64,000 bases of DNA from Agrobacterium sp. AGB01 (GTDB taxonomy: Bacteria > Pseudomonadota > Alphaproteobacteria > Rhizobiales > Rhizobiaceae), in the NCBI RefSeq assembly GCF_014851585.1, contig NZ_JACVAB010000003.1:434001-498000 (forward strand). Reading direction: 5' to 3'. The notes beneath the pieces are model-generated. The model had not been told where the DNA came from, did not search any database, and saw nothing but the letters and a program-made list of their open reading frames with translations. How positions within the stretch are numbered: the first letter of the stretch is position 1; the number at the start of each line of letters is the position of its first letter. Both the position numbers and the translations under genes were made by a program. Of this stretch, positions 1 to 8,888 are shown in pieces.

Positions 1-2143
1 CCGAAAACGATCCGAGCGAAAATGTCTTTTCACGGGTGTTATGATGGGCAAGCCAGGCATCCGAAATATCCCGCAAATTGCCAAGGACAGACTTTGCCTC
101 ATCCGGTGTCAGCAGGCTGAATGCCAGTCCGTCGCGCGTGCCCCGGTTCAGCGCCTGGCGCAGGCCCGAAAGCCGACTGCCCTTCAAGTCGAAGGTCTCA
201 AGGTCGACAATTGCGAGTTCGCCCAGTTTGAACGCACGAAGCCCGGCATCGGCGCAATAGGAAAGCAGTTTCGGCGAGACCTGATAGAAGGCGGCGCGTC
301 CGCCAGCCGCTCGCGCCGTCTCGACAAACTGCCAAACCAGCTCCGACATTTCGGATTCTTCACCGATTGGGTCCGTCAGTCCAATCCAGGAGCGCCCCTG
401 AATGCCATACATGATGAAGGCATTGCCATCTTGCGAAAACATGATGTGTTTGTCGGCCATCCTCACCAGATTGGCATCGGCCATATCCTGTTTCTTAGCA
501 ATGGCGACGGCCTTTTCGAGATCGGCGCCGCCCATTTCATCAGGTCTATAGGTCACAGGCCGCAACAGGCTGAAAATTGCCAGCGCACTTGATGCCAGAA
601 CCAGCCCCAGCAAAGCACGCAGGCTGCGCGGCGCTTCCTCGGAAAATTCGAATTCCCACCAGAGAGCATGGCTATATTGCGTGTCGCGGTAAACGAAGAA
701 CAGGATGGTCGCGGCACCGGCAATGATGATTGCTATTGCCGATAACCAGGCCGGCCCCATTCTCATTCGCAGCAACGAGGCGTGGCGGGTAAATTCACCC
801 GCACTCAGCAACATGACCGCAATAAATACGCCGAGGAACATGGCCTCGAATACGGCGACAGCTTTCAGCAATGATAGGACAAGTGCCGCAAATGCTGCAA
901 CAATTCCAACCCACCATGCACCATCCAGCCGTTGGCCAATGCCGCGTGACGCAACGACCAGTCCAAGTCCGAGAATGCTGGACAGGAAATGCGCGGCCTC
1001 AACAATCGGCAGCGGCAGAATGCTCGACAGAAAATCCAGATTATCGTCAGGTGTTGGCGTAACGCTCGAAAAAATCAGCATGGCGCCAACGATCAGCGCC
1101 AGTGTCGAAAGCAACGACGGCGCAAGCCGAACCGTTATCTGTCCTATATCGGCAAATAGTGGCCTCGCTGCAAGCTGGCGGATTTCGCTCGCCACCAGCA
1201 GGACAGTTGCCAGCATAAGCGGCAGCACGTGATAAATGATGCGATAAAGCACAAGGCTGCCCAGAAGCGTATCAATATCAATGGCATTGCCAAGCCCGGC
1301 AATCATCACCGTTTCAAAAACGCCAAGTCCAGCTGGGACATGGCTTAGAACGCCCAGACCAACTGCCGTCGCGAAGATCGCAAAAAACGATGGCCAGCCA
1401 ACATGGGTGTCAGGCAACAGCACATAAAGTGCCGTGGCCGTTGCAGCGATATCGAGTGCCGAGACCAGAAACTGGCGAGACGCCGTGCGTGTATCCGGCA
1501 GACGCAGACGCAGCCAGCCAATGCTGACGGTGCGCTCACCGCGGGCCACAACGAACAACGCGACCATGATGCCAACGATAACAACTGCGCCAACCCGCAA
1601 CCAGAGTGGATCCAGCCCGACAATCGAGGCTACGCGTGGCGCGACCATCAGCAACGAAAGTGCTGTTACAGCAAGAAGGCCGAGCCCGAAGGACAGCGTC
1701 ACAAACGCAATAATCCGACCGATTTCACCGGGGTTCAGCCCGAGGCGAGAATAGGCACGAAACCGGATCGCGCCGCCGCTCAGCGCACCAAAGCCGGCAG
1801 TGTTGCCGATAGCATAGGCGCTGAAGGCGGTAATCGCCACGGTCGGGAGGGGCAGCTTTTTGCCGATGTAATCGATAGCGTTTACATCATAACAAATCAG
1901 CGCAACAAAACTTAAACCCGTAAACACGATGGCCAGCAAGATCGAGGTCCAGCTGGTGCTGAGCAACGCGGTCTCGACTTCGTCGTAACGAACCTCGGAG
2001 GTCAGGTGGTAGATTGCGAAGGCCGTCAGTGCGAAAACCGCAATGATGGCAAGTGACGTCAGATAGGGTTTGAAACGGATGATAAATGCCCAGATCGCCG
2101 AGGATGCGGGCTGTTGTTCAGGCACTTGTTCTTGTGCAGGCAT
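1..2143 (-). CDS. mprF: MprF/LpiA-type phosphatidylglycerol lysyltransferase/flippase (3' end cut by window edge)
   Basis: This gene makes an aminoacyl-phosphatidylglycerol synthase, which adds an amino acid (usually lysine) to phosphatidylglycerol and flips the lipid outward, giving resistance to cationic peptides and acid. About 714 codons are visible. They begin MPAQEQVPEQQ and continue through many hydrophobic segments typical of the N-terminal flippase, including the FGALSGGAIRFRAYSRLG loop near residue 115. The C-terminal catalytic region shows DLKGSRLSGLRQALNR followed by AWLAHHNTREKTFSLG, which matches the conserved synthase domain. The frame is still open at base 2, so the last part of the protein (family members are roughly 850 residues) lies outside. 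An in-frame stop lies 19 bases upstream of the ATG at 2143, which fixes the start region; no strong ribosome binding site is seen. The family assignment is firm; the amino acid added is not known from sequence. Confidence 0.93.
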   Translation of the reverse strand, partial: MPAQEQVPEQQPASSAIWAFIIRFKPYLTSLAIIAVFALTAFAIYHLTSEVRYDEVETALLSTSWTSILLAIVFTGLSFVALICYDVNAIDYIGKKLPLPTVAITAFSAYAIGNTAGFGALSGGAIRFRAYSRLGLNPGEIGRIIAFVTLSFGLGLLAVTALSLLMVAPRVASIVGLDPLWLRVGAVVIVGIMVALFVVARGERTVSIGWLRLRLPDTRTASRQFLVSALDIAATATALYVLLPDTHVGWPSFFAIFATAVGLGVLSHVPAGLGVFETVMIAGLGNAIDIDTLLGSLVLYRIIYHVLPLMLATVLLVASEIRQLAARPLFADIGQITVRLAPSLLSTLALIVGAMLIFSSVTPTPDDNLDFLSSILPLPIVEAAHFLSSILGLGLVVASRGIGQRLDGAWWVGIVAAFAALVLSLLKAVAVFEAMFLGVFIAVMLLSAGEFTRHASLLRMRMGPAWLSAIAIIIAGAATILFFVYRDTQYSHALWWEFEFSEEAPRSLRALLGLVLASSALAIFSLLRPVTYRPDEMGGADLEKAVAIAKKQDMADANLVRMADKHIMFSQDGNAFIMYGIQGRSWIGLTDPIGEESEMSELVWQFVETARAAGGRAAFYQVSPKLLSYCADAGLRAFKLGELAIVDLETFDLKGSRLSGLRQALNRGTRDGLAFSLLTPDEAKSVLGNLRDISDAWLAHHNTREKTFSLGSFS

Positions 2144-2283
2144 GGAACACCAAATTGCTGTTCATTTACATTGAAGATAGCAGGAAATGTCACGCCGAAA
2201 AGCTCGGTGGATGTGCTGCAATGCGCATTAATAAAGGCGGAATAACGGCGCTATTTTTCGCTCCGATTTGCATGCCCGAATGA

Positions 2284-3741
2284 TCAACCAACCGACGGCG
2301 TGGACAACAACCAAAGACCGAAGACAGTATAAAAGACCATGAGAGCCGCCAGCAAAAGTTGCGAGACCACAGCTCTCTTCGCCTCACCGAAATGACGCAA
2401 GGCAATTGCGTGCGCCAGAACAATGCCAATCACATGGCCCACCACGATAATGCCGGTCTGTGTCAGCCAGATAATTCTGACATCATCGATGTTGAGCAGG
2501 AACGATGTCGTCACATGCCAGTGCGCCATGCCAAACAGGTTCCAACCCAGTGCAAACGGGTCGGACATCATGATCAAGAGATACTGCCCATTGACCAGAA
2601 GAAGGGTCAGATAATGCGCCGCATGAAATGCAATCGAAATGGGAATGATGGAATAAACGAGTTTCCCGGAAAGACGCATCAATCCCGTCATATCTCTTTC
2701 CCCCGCAAGCCACGCACCGGCGATCACGGCTTTGTAAAACAGCACGACAAGAATAATCGGCGAGGCAAGCAGACCCAGCGTATTGGCAAACATGACGCCA
2801 CTCCGACCGGGAAACTCCAATGGGTTTACGCCGATGAAACCAAGCCAGGTGAACGTCTCGGAAAAACCGTCAAATGACGCGGTCGCCAATGTCAGCAGAA
2901 TAAAGATAACACCACTTGGTGGTAGAGCATCAGCAACGAGAGAACGGTCGCCCGGCCATCTCAGCACAAACATCTTGCCGCTTTCCGATTGCGACACCCC
3001 AAGGGGCGACAACATACCGATCATGCGAAAGAACACTGAAAATGGCTCACCTCTCGACAGCCAGACCTTTTCACCAAAGATCAAGATGCCAGTGAAATTC
3101 ACCAACCAATAGACAATCACAGCGGTAGAAAGCCGGGGCGGATCATCTGGTGCGAGAGAGACAAGCTCAAACCATGCGAAAGCTGAAAACTGCAAAATTG
3201 CCGGCAGGAAACCCACAGAAACCGGTAAGTTCACATGTGAGGCTTTAGCTAGCCTCGGCCCAACCAGCTTGCGAAGCAGGGCGACGGGACCGGTCCAGGG
3301 ATTAAGCCACGGCCAAAGACTGCCCGTGACCACCTGCAACAGCGTAAAACCAACCCACCAGCCGGTCCAGATCAGCAAGGGCAGCGGATTGCTTAGCGGA
3401 TCGGAAGGAGCAACAAAACCGGCGACAACACACAGCAGCAACACCAGAAAAGACAGACAACTGAACGGGATCTGTGGCACCGCGAAATACGGAGCGATTT
3501 TTATGCTGGCGCCCTCACCTTTGGCAAACCAGATGCTCGGCGCAAATGCCAGCAACAGAAATGAAAACAACACCGCCAGCGCACCGCCAGTGACATAAAA
3601 CCCTGTCGGCAACAACATGACCAGGCCGCGCTCCGCGCCGTGGGCGTTGGCGTCACCTGCCATCATCACAAGAAACGCCGCGGCAGCGAGTGGCTTCAAG
3701 TGGGCGCTACCGCAATGTCTCACCACCCTCTCCTCCTCCAA
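2284..3741 (-). CDS. Polytopic membrane protein of unknown function
   Basis: This is a 485-residue integral membrane protein whose function I cannot name with confidence. A hydrophobic stretch (about residues 16-33) is followed by an AHGAERGLVMLLPTGFY motif, then about ten hydrophobic segments. Conserved-looking aromatic/proline motifs include LWPWLNPWTGP near residue 150. Several His residues in the C-terminal half (FHAAHYL, GMAHWHVTT, GHVIGIVLAHAIALRHFG) could bind metal or heme. Proteins with this AHG..RG..LLPT start are, as I recall, sometimes labelled fenitrothion hydrolase in databases; that label rests on memory only and should not be taken as a function. It lies 140 bp upstream of mprF on the same strand, so the two may be co-transcribed. 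A divergent gap of about 440 bp separates it from the ABC importer. Confidence 0.7.
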   Translation of the reverse strand: MEEERVVRHCGSAHLKPLAAAAFLVMMAGDANAHGAERGLVMLLPTGFYVTGGALAVLFSFLLLAFAPSIWFAKGEGASIKIAPYFAVPQIPFSCLSFLVLLLCVVAGFVAPSDPLSNPLPLLIWTGWWVGFTLLQVVTGSLWPWLNPWTGPVALLRKLVGPRLAKASHVNLPVSVGFLPAILQFSAFAWFELVSLAPDDPPRLSTAVIVYWLVNFTGILIFGEKVWLSRGEPFSVFFRMIGMLSPLGVSQSESGKMFVLRWPGDRSLVADALPPSGVIFILLTLATASFDGFSETFTWLGFIGVNPLEFPGRSGVMFANTLGLLASPIILVVLFYKAVIAGAWLAGERDMTGLMRLSGKLVYSIIPISIAFHAAHYLTLLLVNGQYLLIMMSDPFALGWNLFGMAHWHVTTSFLLNIDDVRIIWLTQTGIIVVGHVIGIVLAHAIALRHFGEAKRAVVSQLLLAALMVFYTVFGLWLLSTPSVG

Positions 3742-4180
3742 AACCAGCCTGTTTCCGCTCCGTTGAGTCGGTTCATCTCACGTGGGCACGACGTTTCGCA
3801 AGCTGCATTTGATCGCGAAAAGGCCGACAAAACCCCAATAACTGGAATAAATTTCACCAAACAACCTTTAAGCGTTAAAACAGTTTGTGCTTCAAACGTT
3901 TCAGGTGAAGAAAATACGACATTTGGTGGTCTTTAAGCGCCAAAAATCAAATGCTCTGTTTACGACGGCTAAAGCTGTTGTCATAAGATTGGTCAAACCA
4001 GTTGCCTTACCTGCCGCCACGGTCCGACAGAGGAGAATTGTCGCCGTTTCGTATGCCAGTGAGTATGCCTGTACGCTTGAAAGCGGCAAATTCAAACAAC
4101 GATCATGAGCCGCAATGTGCTGCCAAAACGGCTGCATTGCCGGGATAATCTTTACGCCATTTGCATGAGAGGGGAGTTTC
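3742..4180. promoter_or_regulatory. Divergent intergenic region with two related TTTAAGCG boxes
   Basis: This 439-bp gap separates the leftward membrane-protein gene from the rightward ABC importer and should hold both promoters. No reading frame in it looks coding. It contains a 13-bp near-palindrome TTTAAGCGTTAAA at 3867-3879 and a related TTTAAGCGCCAAA at 3932-3944, 65 bp apart (about six helical turns) and in the same orientation. They could be operator sites for one regulator, but this is inference from two copies only. No convincing -35/-10 pair was picked out. Confidence 0.35.
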
Positions 4181-5491
4181 ATGTCCGACAAGATCATTAA
4201 GCCCGAGAATGCCATTATTACCCGCCGTTCTACCCTGTTGGGAATGGGCGCCGTTGTCGGAACAGGCCTTGCAGCTACTGCAGCACCGGGCTTCGTGCGC
4301 TACTCACAGGCGCAAACATCGGAACCGATCAAGATCGGCATGCAGCTCCACCGCACCGGCATCGGCGCATCCTACGGTCGCTGGTATGAGCGCGTTGCAA
4401 AGGCCGCTGCCAAAATCATCAACGACGAAGGCGGCATTAACGGACGTCCGTTGGAAATTATCATTGAAGACGATGGTACCGACGCCAAACGCGGTGCAGA
4501 AGTGGTCGAAAAATTCGCGACCCAGCACAAGGTCGATGCGATCTACGGCACGCTTTTTTCACACGTCGTTATTGGATCCGCGCCGCGCGCCGGCGAGTTG
4601 AAGATGCCATACATCGTGGTTTCAGAGGGTTACCATGTCGCGTCCGGCAATCTGAACCGTTATTGTTTCCAGCCATGTATCACCGATGTTCGCAGCCAGG
4701 TCACCGCCATGGCGCCGTGGGTTTCGCAAAACCTCGGCAAAAAAGCGACGATGATTTTCCCGGATTATGCCTTCGGCCATGATCACCGCGACTATTTCTC
4801 GGCAGCGATGAAAGCGCAGGGTGGCGACATTGTCGAAATGATCGCTATTCCGCCCACCGAAACTTCGTTTACTCGATATCTGCCGCGTATTCCCTCAGAC
4901 ACCGAAGTTCTCTACCACGTCATGGTCGGCCCATCGGTCCTGACCTTTGTGACCGAACTCGGTCAATTCTACGGCTCACAACGCCCTGAGATTTTCGGGT
5001 TTATCGACAGCCTCGAGGCAGTCGATCTGGCCACGCCACAACTTTCCTATCTCGACGGAACCTATTTCTGGGAAGGCATGCCGCGTTATACCCAGAAGGA
5101 TCAGAGCGAATGGGACAAATTTTACCGCAGTGCCATTGGCATTGATGACAATGGCGCCAGCACGGCCGATGCGAAAGACATCTCGACCTACGCCCATATG
5201 TTTGGATGCTGGGAAACGCTGTTCGTCATCAAGAAAGCTATGGAAAAGGCCGGATATCGCGGGCCGCAAGACAAGGCTGCCTTTATCGAAGCCATGGAAT
5301 CCTTCGAAAAATTTGATGAGGGCCGTGATCACCCGCAGGGCGACAAGCTGTTTAATGGCAAGAACCACCAATGTTACGGCCACCAGTACATATCGAAGGT
5401 CGAAAACGGCAAACTGAATGTAGTGCACAAGACCTCAATTGAGGATGGCGCCTATGAAGTTACCGCCGACTACACTAAAATGTCGCTCTGA
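4181..5491 (+). CDS. Periplasmic substrate-binding protein of a branched-chain-amino-acid/amide-type ABC importer
   Basis: This 436-residue protein captures the substrate of the importer encoded downstream. It begins with a likely Tat signal (TRRSTLLGMG at residues 14-23, hydrophobic stretch, cleavage probably after about residue 45, near YSQAQ). The mature part has the periplasmic-binding-protein type I pattern of the LivK/AmiC/UrtA group: IKIGMQLHRTG, INDEGGINGRPLEIIIEDDG and GTLFSHVVIGSAP. A strong ribosome binding site (GAGGGGAG) precedes the ATG. It is the first gene of a five-gene importer (4181-8868). The ligand cannot be read from the sequence; this group also binds amides, urea and aromatic acids as well as leucine-type amino acids. 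The hydratase-like neighbour at 8889 hints at an aromatic or keto-acid substrate, but weakly. Confidence 0.88.
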   Translation: MSDKIIKPENAIITRRSTLLGMGAVVGTGLAATAAPGFVRYSQAQTSEPIKIGMQLHRTGIGASYGRWYERVAKAAAKIINDEGGINGRPLEIIIEDDGTDAKRGAEVVEKFATQHKVDAIYGTLFSHVVIGSAPRAGELKMPYIVVSEGYHVASGNLNRYCFQPCITDVRSQVTAMAPWVSQNLGKKATMIFPDYAFGHDHRDYFSAAMKAQGGDIVEMIAIPPTETSFTRYLPRIPSDTEVLYHVMVGPSVLTFVTELGQFYGSQRPEIFGFIDSLEAVDLATPQLSYLDGTYFWEGMPRYTQKDQSEWDKFYRSAIGIDDNGASTADAKDISTYAHMFGCWETLFVIKKAMEKAGYRGPQDKAAFIEAMESFEKFDEGRDHPQGDKLFNGKNHQCYGHQYISKVENGKLNVVHKTSIEDGAYEVTADYTKMSL

Positions 5492-5531
5492 TCCGGGAAT
5501 TACCTCATATCGAGTTAATTTAACTTTATGC

Positions 5532-5569
5532 AAATTCATTCAATGCGTTATCCAGCATTGAATGAATTT
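5532..5569 (+). terminator. Perfect 15-bp stem-loop between binding-protein and permease genes
   Basis: Bases 5532-5546 and 5555-5569 are perfect inverted repeats (AAATTCATTCAATGC and its complement) around an 8-base loop. The element follows the binding-protein stop codon by 40 bases and covers an ATG at 5562 that would otherwise be read as the permease start. No T-run follows, so it is more likely a partial terminator or mRNA-stabilising hairpin, which would explain higher expression of the binding protein than of the membrane components. An operator is also possible. Confidence 0.6.
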
Positions 5570-5591
5570 TGTTTTGGCGCAGGAGCTTGTT

Positions 5592-6473
5592 TTGGCATTC
5601 GGTCCATTTCTGTTACTGGCAACACTGGAAGGTTTGCTGCAAGCGGCAGTCCTGACGCTGACTGCGCTTGGTCTTTCGCTGGTTTTCGGTGTGATGCGGG
5701 TGGTGAATGTCGCCCATGGTGAGTTCTTCATGCTCGGTGCTGTCATCGCATGGTGGGTGACGTCAATGCTCGGCCTTCCGCCCGCGCTTGGTTTCGTTGC
5801 CGCATTGCTCATCAGCCCCCTCGCCGTCGGCGCCATCGCATATGCAGGTGAAAGGCTCGTGTTGCGACGCCTCTCCTACAATCCCGAGGCAACAATCGTC
5901 GCGACGATTGGCATGCTCTACATTATCCAGCAAACAGTCCTTTTGACCTACGGCCCAGATGCGCGTCCGGTAACGGCACCATTCTATTATCGACTGCAAC
6001 TGCCATGGTTTGGATATTCGGCCTACAACCTCTTCGTTATTGCCGCTGCAATCATCGTCCTTGCCATTACATGGTTCGTCCTCACCAAGACCAAAATTGG
6101 CTTGATCATGCGCGCAGCACAATTTGACAGTGAAACCGCGCAGGCCTTCGGCATTCCAATCGGCAAAGTCTACGGCCTGGTCTTCGCAGCCGGTGCGATG
6201 CTGGCCGCGATCGCTGCTGTCTTGATCGTACCCATTCGGCAAGCCCACTATCTGATGGGGCTTGATCCACTGCTGCTGTCCTTCATCGTGGTCATCATCG
6301 GCGGACTTGGCAGCATTCGTGGCACCGTGGTTGCAGCCTTGGTGATTGGCTTAAGTGACGGCATTATTTCGATGTTCTTTTCGCCAACACTCGCCAAGAT
6401 GTTGTCGACCCTGCTTGTTGCACTGGTGCTGGTGTTCAAGCCGGAAGGGCTTTTCGGGGCAAAGACACGATGA
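5592..6473 (+). CDS. ABC importer permease, LivH type
   Basis: This is the first of two membrane subunits of the branched-chain-amino-acid-type importer, about 293 residues with roughly eight membrane segments. The conserved FGVMRVVNVAHGEFFMLG region near the N-terminus and GGLGSIRGTVVAALVIG near the C-terminus are LivH/BraD hallmarks. I place the start at TTG 5592 because AGGAG (5581-5585) lies six bases upstream and the translated start LAFGPFLLLATLEGLLQA fits the family. The upstream ATG at 5562 lies inside a perfect hairpin and has no ribosome binding site. The stop overlaps the next gene by ATGA. Confidence 0.88.
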   Translation: MAFGPFLLLATLEGLLQAAVLTLTALGLSLVFGVMRVVNVAHGEFFMLGAVIAWWVTSMLGLPPALGFVAALLISPLAVGAIAYAGERLVLRRLSYNPEATIVATIGMLYIIQQTVLLTYGPDARPVTAPFYYRLQLPWFGYSAYNLFVIAAAIIVLAITWFVLTKTKIGLIMRAAQFDSETAQAFGIPIGKVYGLVFAAGAMLAAIAAVLIVPIRQAHYLMGLDPLLLSFIVVIIGGLGSIRGTVVAALVIGLSDGIISMFFSPTLAKMLSTLLVALVLVFKPEGLFGAKTR

Positions 6474-7432
6474 ACACCGCGCCATCCTTAAAAGTATTGC
6501 TGCTCCACATTGCTGTCATCGCTATCTTCTTCGGCCTGCAGTTTGTTCTGCCGGAGTACCATCACCTTGCCATGACGCGCGTTATGGTGCTGGCCATTTT
6601 CGCCATGGGGTACAATCTCCTTTTTGGCTACACGGGACTTCTCAGTCTCGGACACGCCCTATTTTTTGCCAGCGGCCTTTATGGCGCGGGTCTTGCTGCC
6701 TACCATCTGGAGTGGAGCGTGCCAGCCGCATTCCTATGCGGCATCCTGGCAGGATTTATTATGTCTCTGTTCATTGGCCTGATCTCGCTGCGCACAACCG
6801 GTGTGGCCTTCATGATTGTGACCATGATGTTTGCGCAGGTTGCCTATCTGGCCAGCCTGTATTTTTCGCAATGGACACGTGGTGAGGAAGGGCTGGTTTT
6901 ACCGCAATCGGCACGCAGCTTCGACCTCGCCGGAGTGACCTTTGATCTGACCGATGCCGCGACTCGCTATAATCTTGCTTTCGTGTTGATGACTGTGGCG
7001 CTTTTGATCTGCTTTATTGTCGTGCGCAGCCCAATGGGCCGCGCAATGATTGCCGTGCGCGAAAACGAACCACGGACGCTGATGCTTGGATATGACACAT
7101 TCCGGCTGAAGCTTGTGGCACTGATAGTGTCGGGCTCGCTGTCGGCAATGGCTGGGGCGACCTATGCCCTGCTCTTTGCCTATATCGGTTCGTCTTTTGC
7201 ATCGATACAATATTCCATCGAGGCATTGTTGTTCACCCTGCTGGGTGGTGCTGGCACCGTGCTTGGGCCGTTGCTGGGCACCGTTTCGATGTTTTACATG
7301 ATCGATATCGCCAGCAATTACACACCGGCTTACATGCTGGTGACTGGCATCATGCTTGTCTTTCTTATCCTGTTTTTCCCTCGGGGTATTTTGGGAAGCA
7401 TCCGTGAGAGGTGGTTGAAGTGGCTGCCGTGA
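6470..7432 (+). CDS. ABC importer permease, LivM type
   Basis: This is the second membrane subunit of the importer, 320 residues with about nine hydrophobic segments. The sequence MGYNLLFGYTGLLSLGHALFF near residues 44-64 is the LivM/BraE signature, and LGGAGTVLGPLLGTV near residue 260 is the matching C-terminal motif. It overlaps livH by four bases (ATGA), indicating translational coupling, and its end overlaps the start region of the ATPase gene. It pairs with the LivH-type subunit to form the membrane channel. The substrate is unknown. Confidence 0.9.
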   Translation: MNTAPSLKVLLLHIAVIAIFFGLQFVLPEYHHLAMTRVMVLAIFAMGYNLLFGYTGLLSLGHALFFASGLYGAGLAAYHLEWSVPAAFLCGILAGFIMSLFIGLISLRTTGVAFMIVTMMFAQVAYLASLYFSQWTRGEEGLVLPQSARSFDLAGVTFDLTDAATRYNLAFVLMTVALLICFIVVRSPMGRAMIAVRENEPRTLMLGYDTFRLKLVALIVSGSLSAMAGATYALLFAYIGSSFASIQYSIEALLFTLLGGAGTVLGPLLGTVSMFYMIDIASNYTPAYMLVTGIMLVFLILFFPRGILGSIRERWLKWLP

Positions 7433-8166
7433 CGTTGCTTTCAACACAAAACCTGACCCGTCGCTTCGGTGGTTTGACCGCGGTCGACGCTGTGGATTTT
7501 GAGATCAAGCAAGGTGAAATCCATGCCTTGATCGGCCCTAATGGGGCGGGCAAGACGACCTTCGTTTCCCTTCTGTCAGGGCGACTTGCCCCGTCTTCCG
7601 GACATGTCGTATTTTCCGGAAACGACATTACTGCAATGCCTGCATTCGAGCGAGTAAAGCAGGGAATTGCCTACACATTCCAGATCACCAGCATCTATTC
7701 AAAGCTGAGTGTCTACGACAATGTGGCGCTTGCCGCTCAAACTGCGCAGCGGCGGAAAGCCGGGTTGTTCAGCCGAATAGATACCAATCTGCTTTCGACT
7801 GATGTTCACGCCGTACTCGAACAGGTTGGCCTTGCACAATACGCCAATGAGACGGCAGGCGCCTTGGCTTATGGTCACCAGCGACTGCTGGAAGTTGCGA
7901 TGGGACTAGCCTTGCAGCCGAAGCTGCTGATCCTTGATGAACCGACACAGGGGCTTTCAGACCCAGAAATTGCCAATTTCTGCGGGTTGGTCAAAGTCGT
8001 TTCAGGCCAGATCACCACATTGCTGATCGAGCACAATATGGATGTGGTCATGCAACTGGCTGACAGAATTACCGTATTGAACCACGGGCAGGTGCTGGCG
8101 ACAGGCACGCCGAATGACATTCGCGACAACAGCGCAGTGCAAACCGCCTATCTGGGAGGACATTGA
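7420..8166 (+). CDS. ABC importer ATP-binding subunit, LivG type
   Basis: This ATPase of about 248 residues powers the importer. Its Walker A is GPNGAGKTT, followed by the LivG-type insertion after the Q-loop (GIAYTFQITSIYSKLSVYDNVALA). The signature region is degenerate, ALAYGHQRLLEVAMGLA instead of a canonical LSGGQ, a variation common in this family. Walker B is LLILDEP, and the H-loop is LLIEHNMDVVM. Three GTG codons (7411, 7420, 7429) could start it. I prefer 7420 because GAGAGG at 7406-7411 sits eight bases upstream. The gene overlaps the 3' end of livM. It is slightly degenerate in the signature but otherwise ordinary. Confidence 0.88.
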   Translation: MAAVTLLSTQNLTRRFGGLTAVDAVDFEIKQGEIHALIGPNGAGKTTFVSLLSGRLAPSSGHVVFSGNDITAMPAFERVKQGIAYTFQITSIYSKLSVYDNVALAAQTAQRRKAGLFSRIDTNLLSTDVHAVLEQVGLAQYANETAGALAYGHQRLLEVAMGLALQPKLLILDEPTQGLSDPEIANFCGLVKVVSGQITTLLIEHNMDVVMQLADRITVLNHGQVLATGTPNDIRDNSAVQTAYLGGH

Positions 8167-8169
8167 CCC

Positions 8170-8868
8170 GTGCTGAAGCTTGAGGATCTCAATGTCTACC
8201 ACGGCAGCAGCCGGACATTAAAAAGCGTGTCCCTGTCACTTGCCAGCGGCGAAGTCCTTTGTCTATTCGGCCGAAATGGGGCTGGTAAAACAACAACACT
8301 GAAAGCCATTATGGGCCTGCTACCGGCTCATTCCGGCCGGGTGACGTTGGATGATGTGGAACTGACAGGACTGCCAGCCCATGAGGTGCCGAAATGCGGC
8401 ATTGGTTATGTTCCGCAGGGCAGACGTCTGTTCGCAGAACTGACGGTGGAAGAAAATCTCGAAATTGGCTTGATGGCACGCAGAACGGATCGCGAAATTC
8501 TGACCGAAGTATTCCGGTTGTTCCCCGTCTTGAGAGAGCGGCTGACACAGGTTTCAGGTACGCTGTCGGGTGGAGAACAGCAGATGCTGGCCATGGCCCG
8601 TGCTTTGTGCCTCGATCCATCGGTTGTTTTGCTGGATGAACCAACGGAAGGCCTGATGCCTTCCATGATTGCCACCATTCGCGATGTCATCCTCGAGCTC
8701 AGAAGTAATGGCAAAGCCGTGCTGCTTGTGGAGCAACGAATAGAGGCGGTGCTGGCGGTGGCTGACCGTGTCTGCTTTATTGAAAATGGTACAGTTAAGG
8801 CAACCATGCCAACGGCTGAGCTTCGCGCCGACCTGGCCTCGTTCCGGCAATATGCCGGCATCGTGTAA
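8170..8868 (+). CDS. ABC importer ATP-binding subunit, LivF type
   Basis: This is the second ATPase of the importer, 232 residues, starting with GTG at 8170 behind GGGAGGA. It shows Walker A GRNGAGKTT, the LivF-typical GIGYVPQGRRLFAELTVEENL, the signature LSGGEQQMLAMARAL, Walker B VVLLDEPTEGL and the H-loop VLLVEQRIEAVL. It ends the transporter operon, with only 20 bases before the convergent hydratase-like gene, so the two transcripts must end in or overlap each other's coding region. The family assignment is firm; the substrate is unknown. Confidence 0.92.
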   Translation: MLKLEDLNVYHGSSRTLKSVSLSLASGEVLCLFGRNGAGKTTTLKAIMGLLPAHSGRVTLDDVELTGLPAHEVPKCGIGYVPQGRRLFAELTVEENLEIGLMARRTDREILTEVFRLFPVLRERLTQVSGTLSGGEQQMLAMARALCLDPSVVLLDEPTEGLMPSMIATIRDVILELRSNGKAVLLVEQRIEAVLAVADRVCFIENGTVKATMPTAELRADLASFRQYAGIV

Positions 8869-8888
8869 CCACGACACCGGCGAGACTA

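Noticed and set aside
41..1915. Long rightward open frames at 41-592, 705-1232 and 1403-1915
   Set aside because: They lie opposite the mprF frame, have no protein-like composition and are explained as shadows of that gene.
3901..4215. Small open frames in the gap before the ABC importer
   Set aside because: No ribosome binding site, no domain-like sequence, and overlap with the start of the binding-protein gene.
4181..8868. Calling the importer a urea (Urt) transporter
   Set aside because: No urease or urea-amidolyase gene is nearby and the permease and ATPase features fit the general Liv group equally well.
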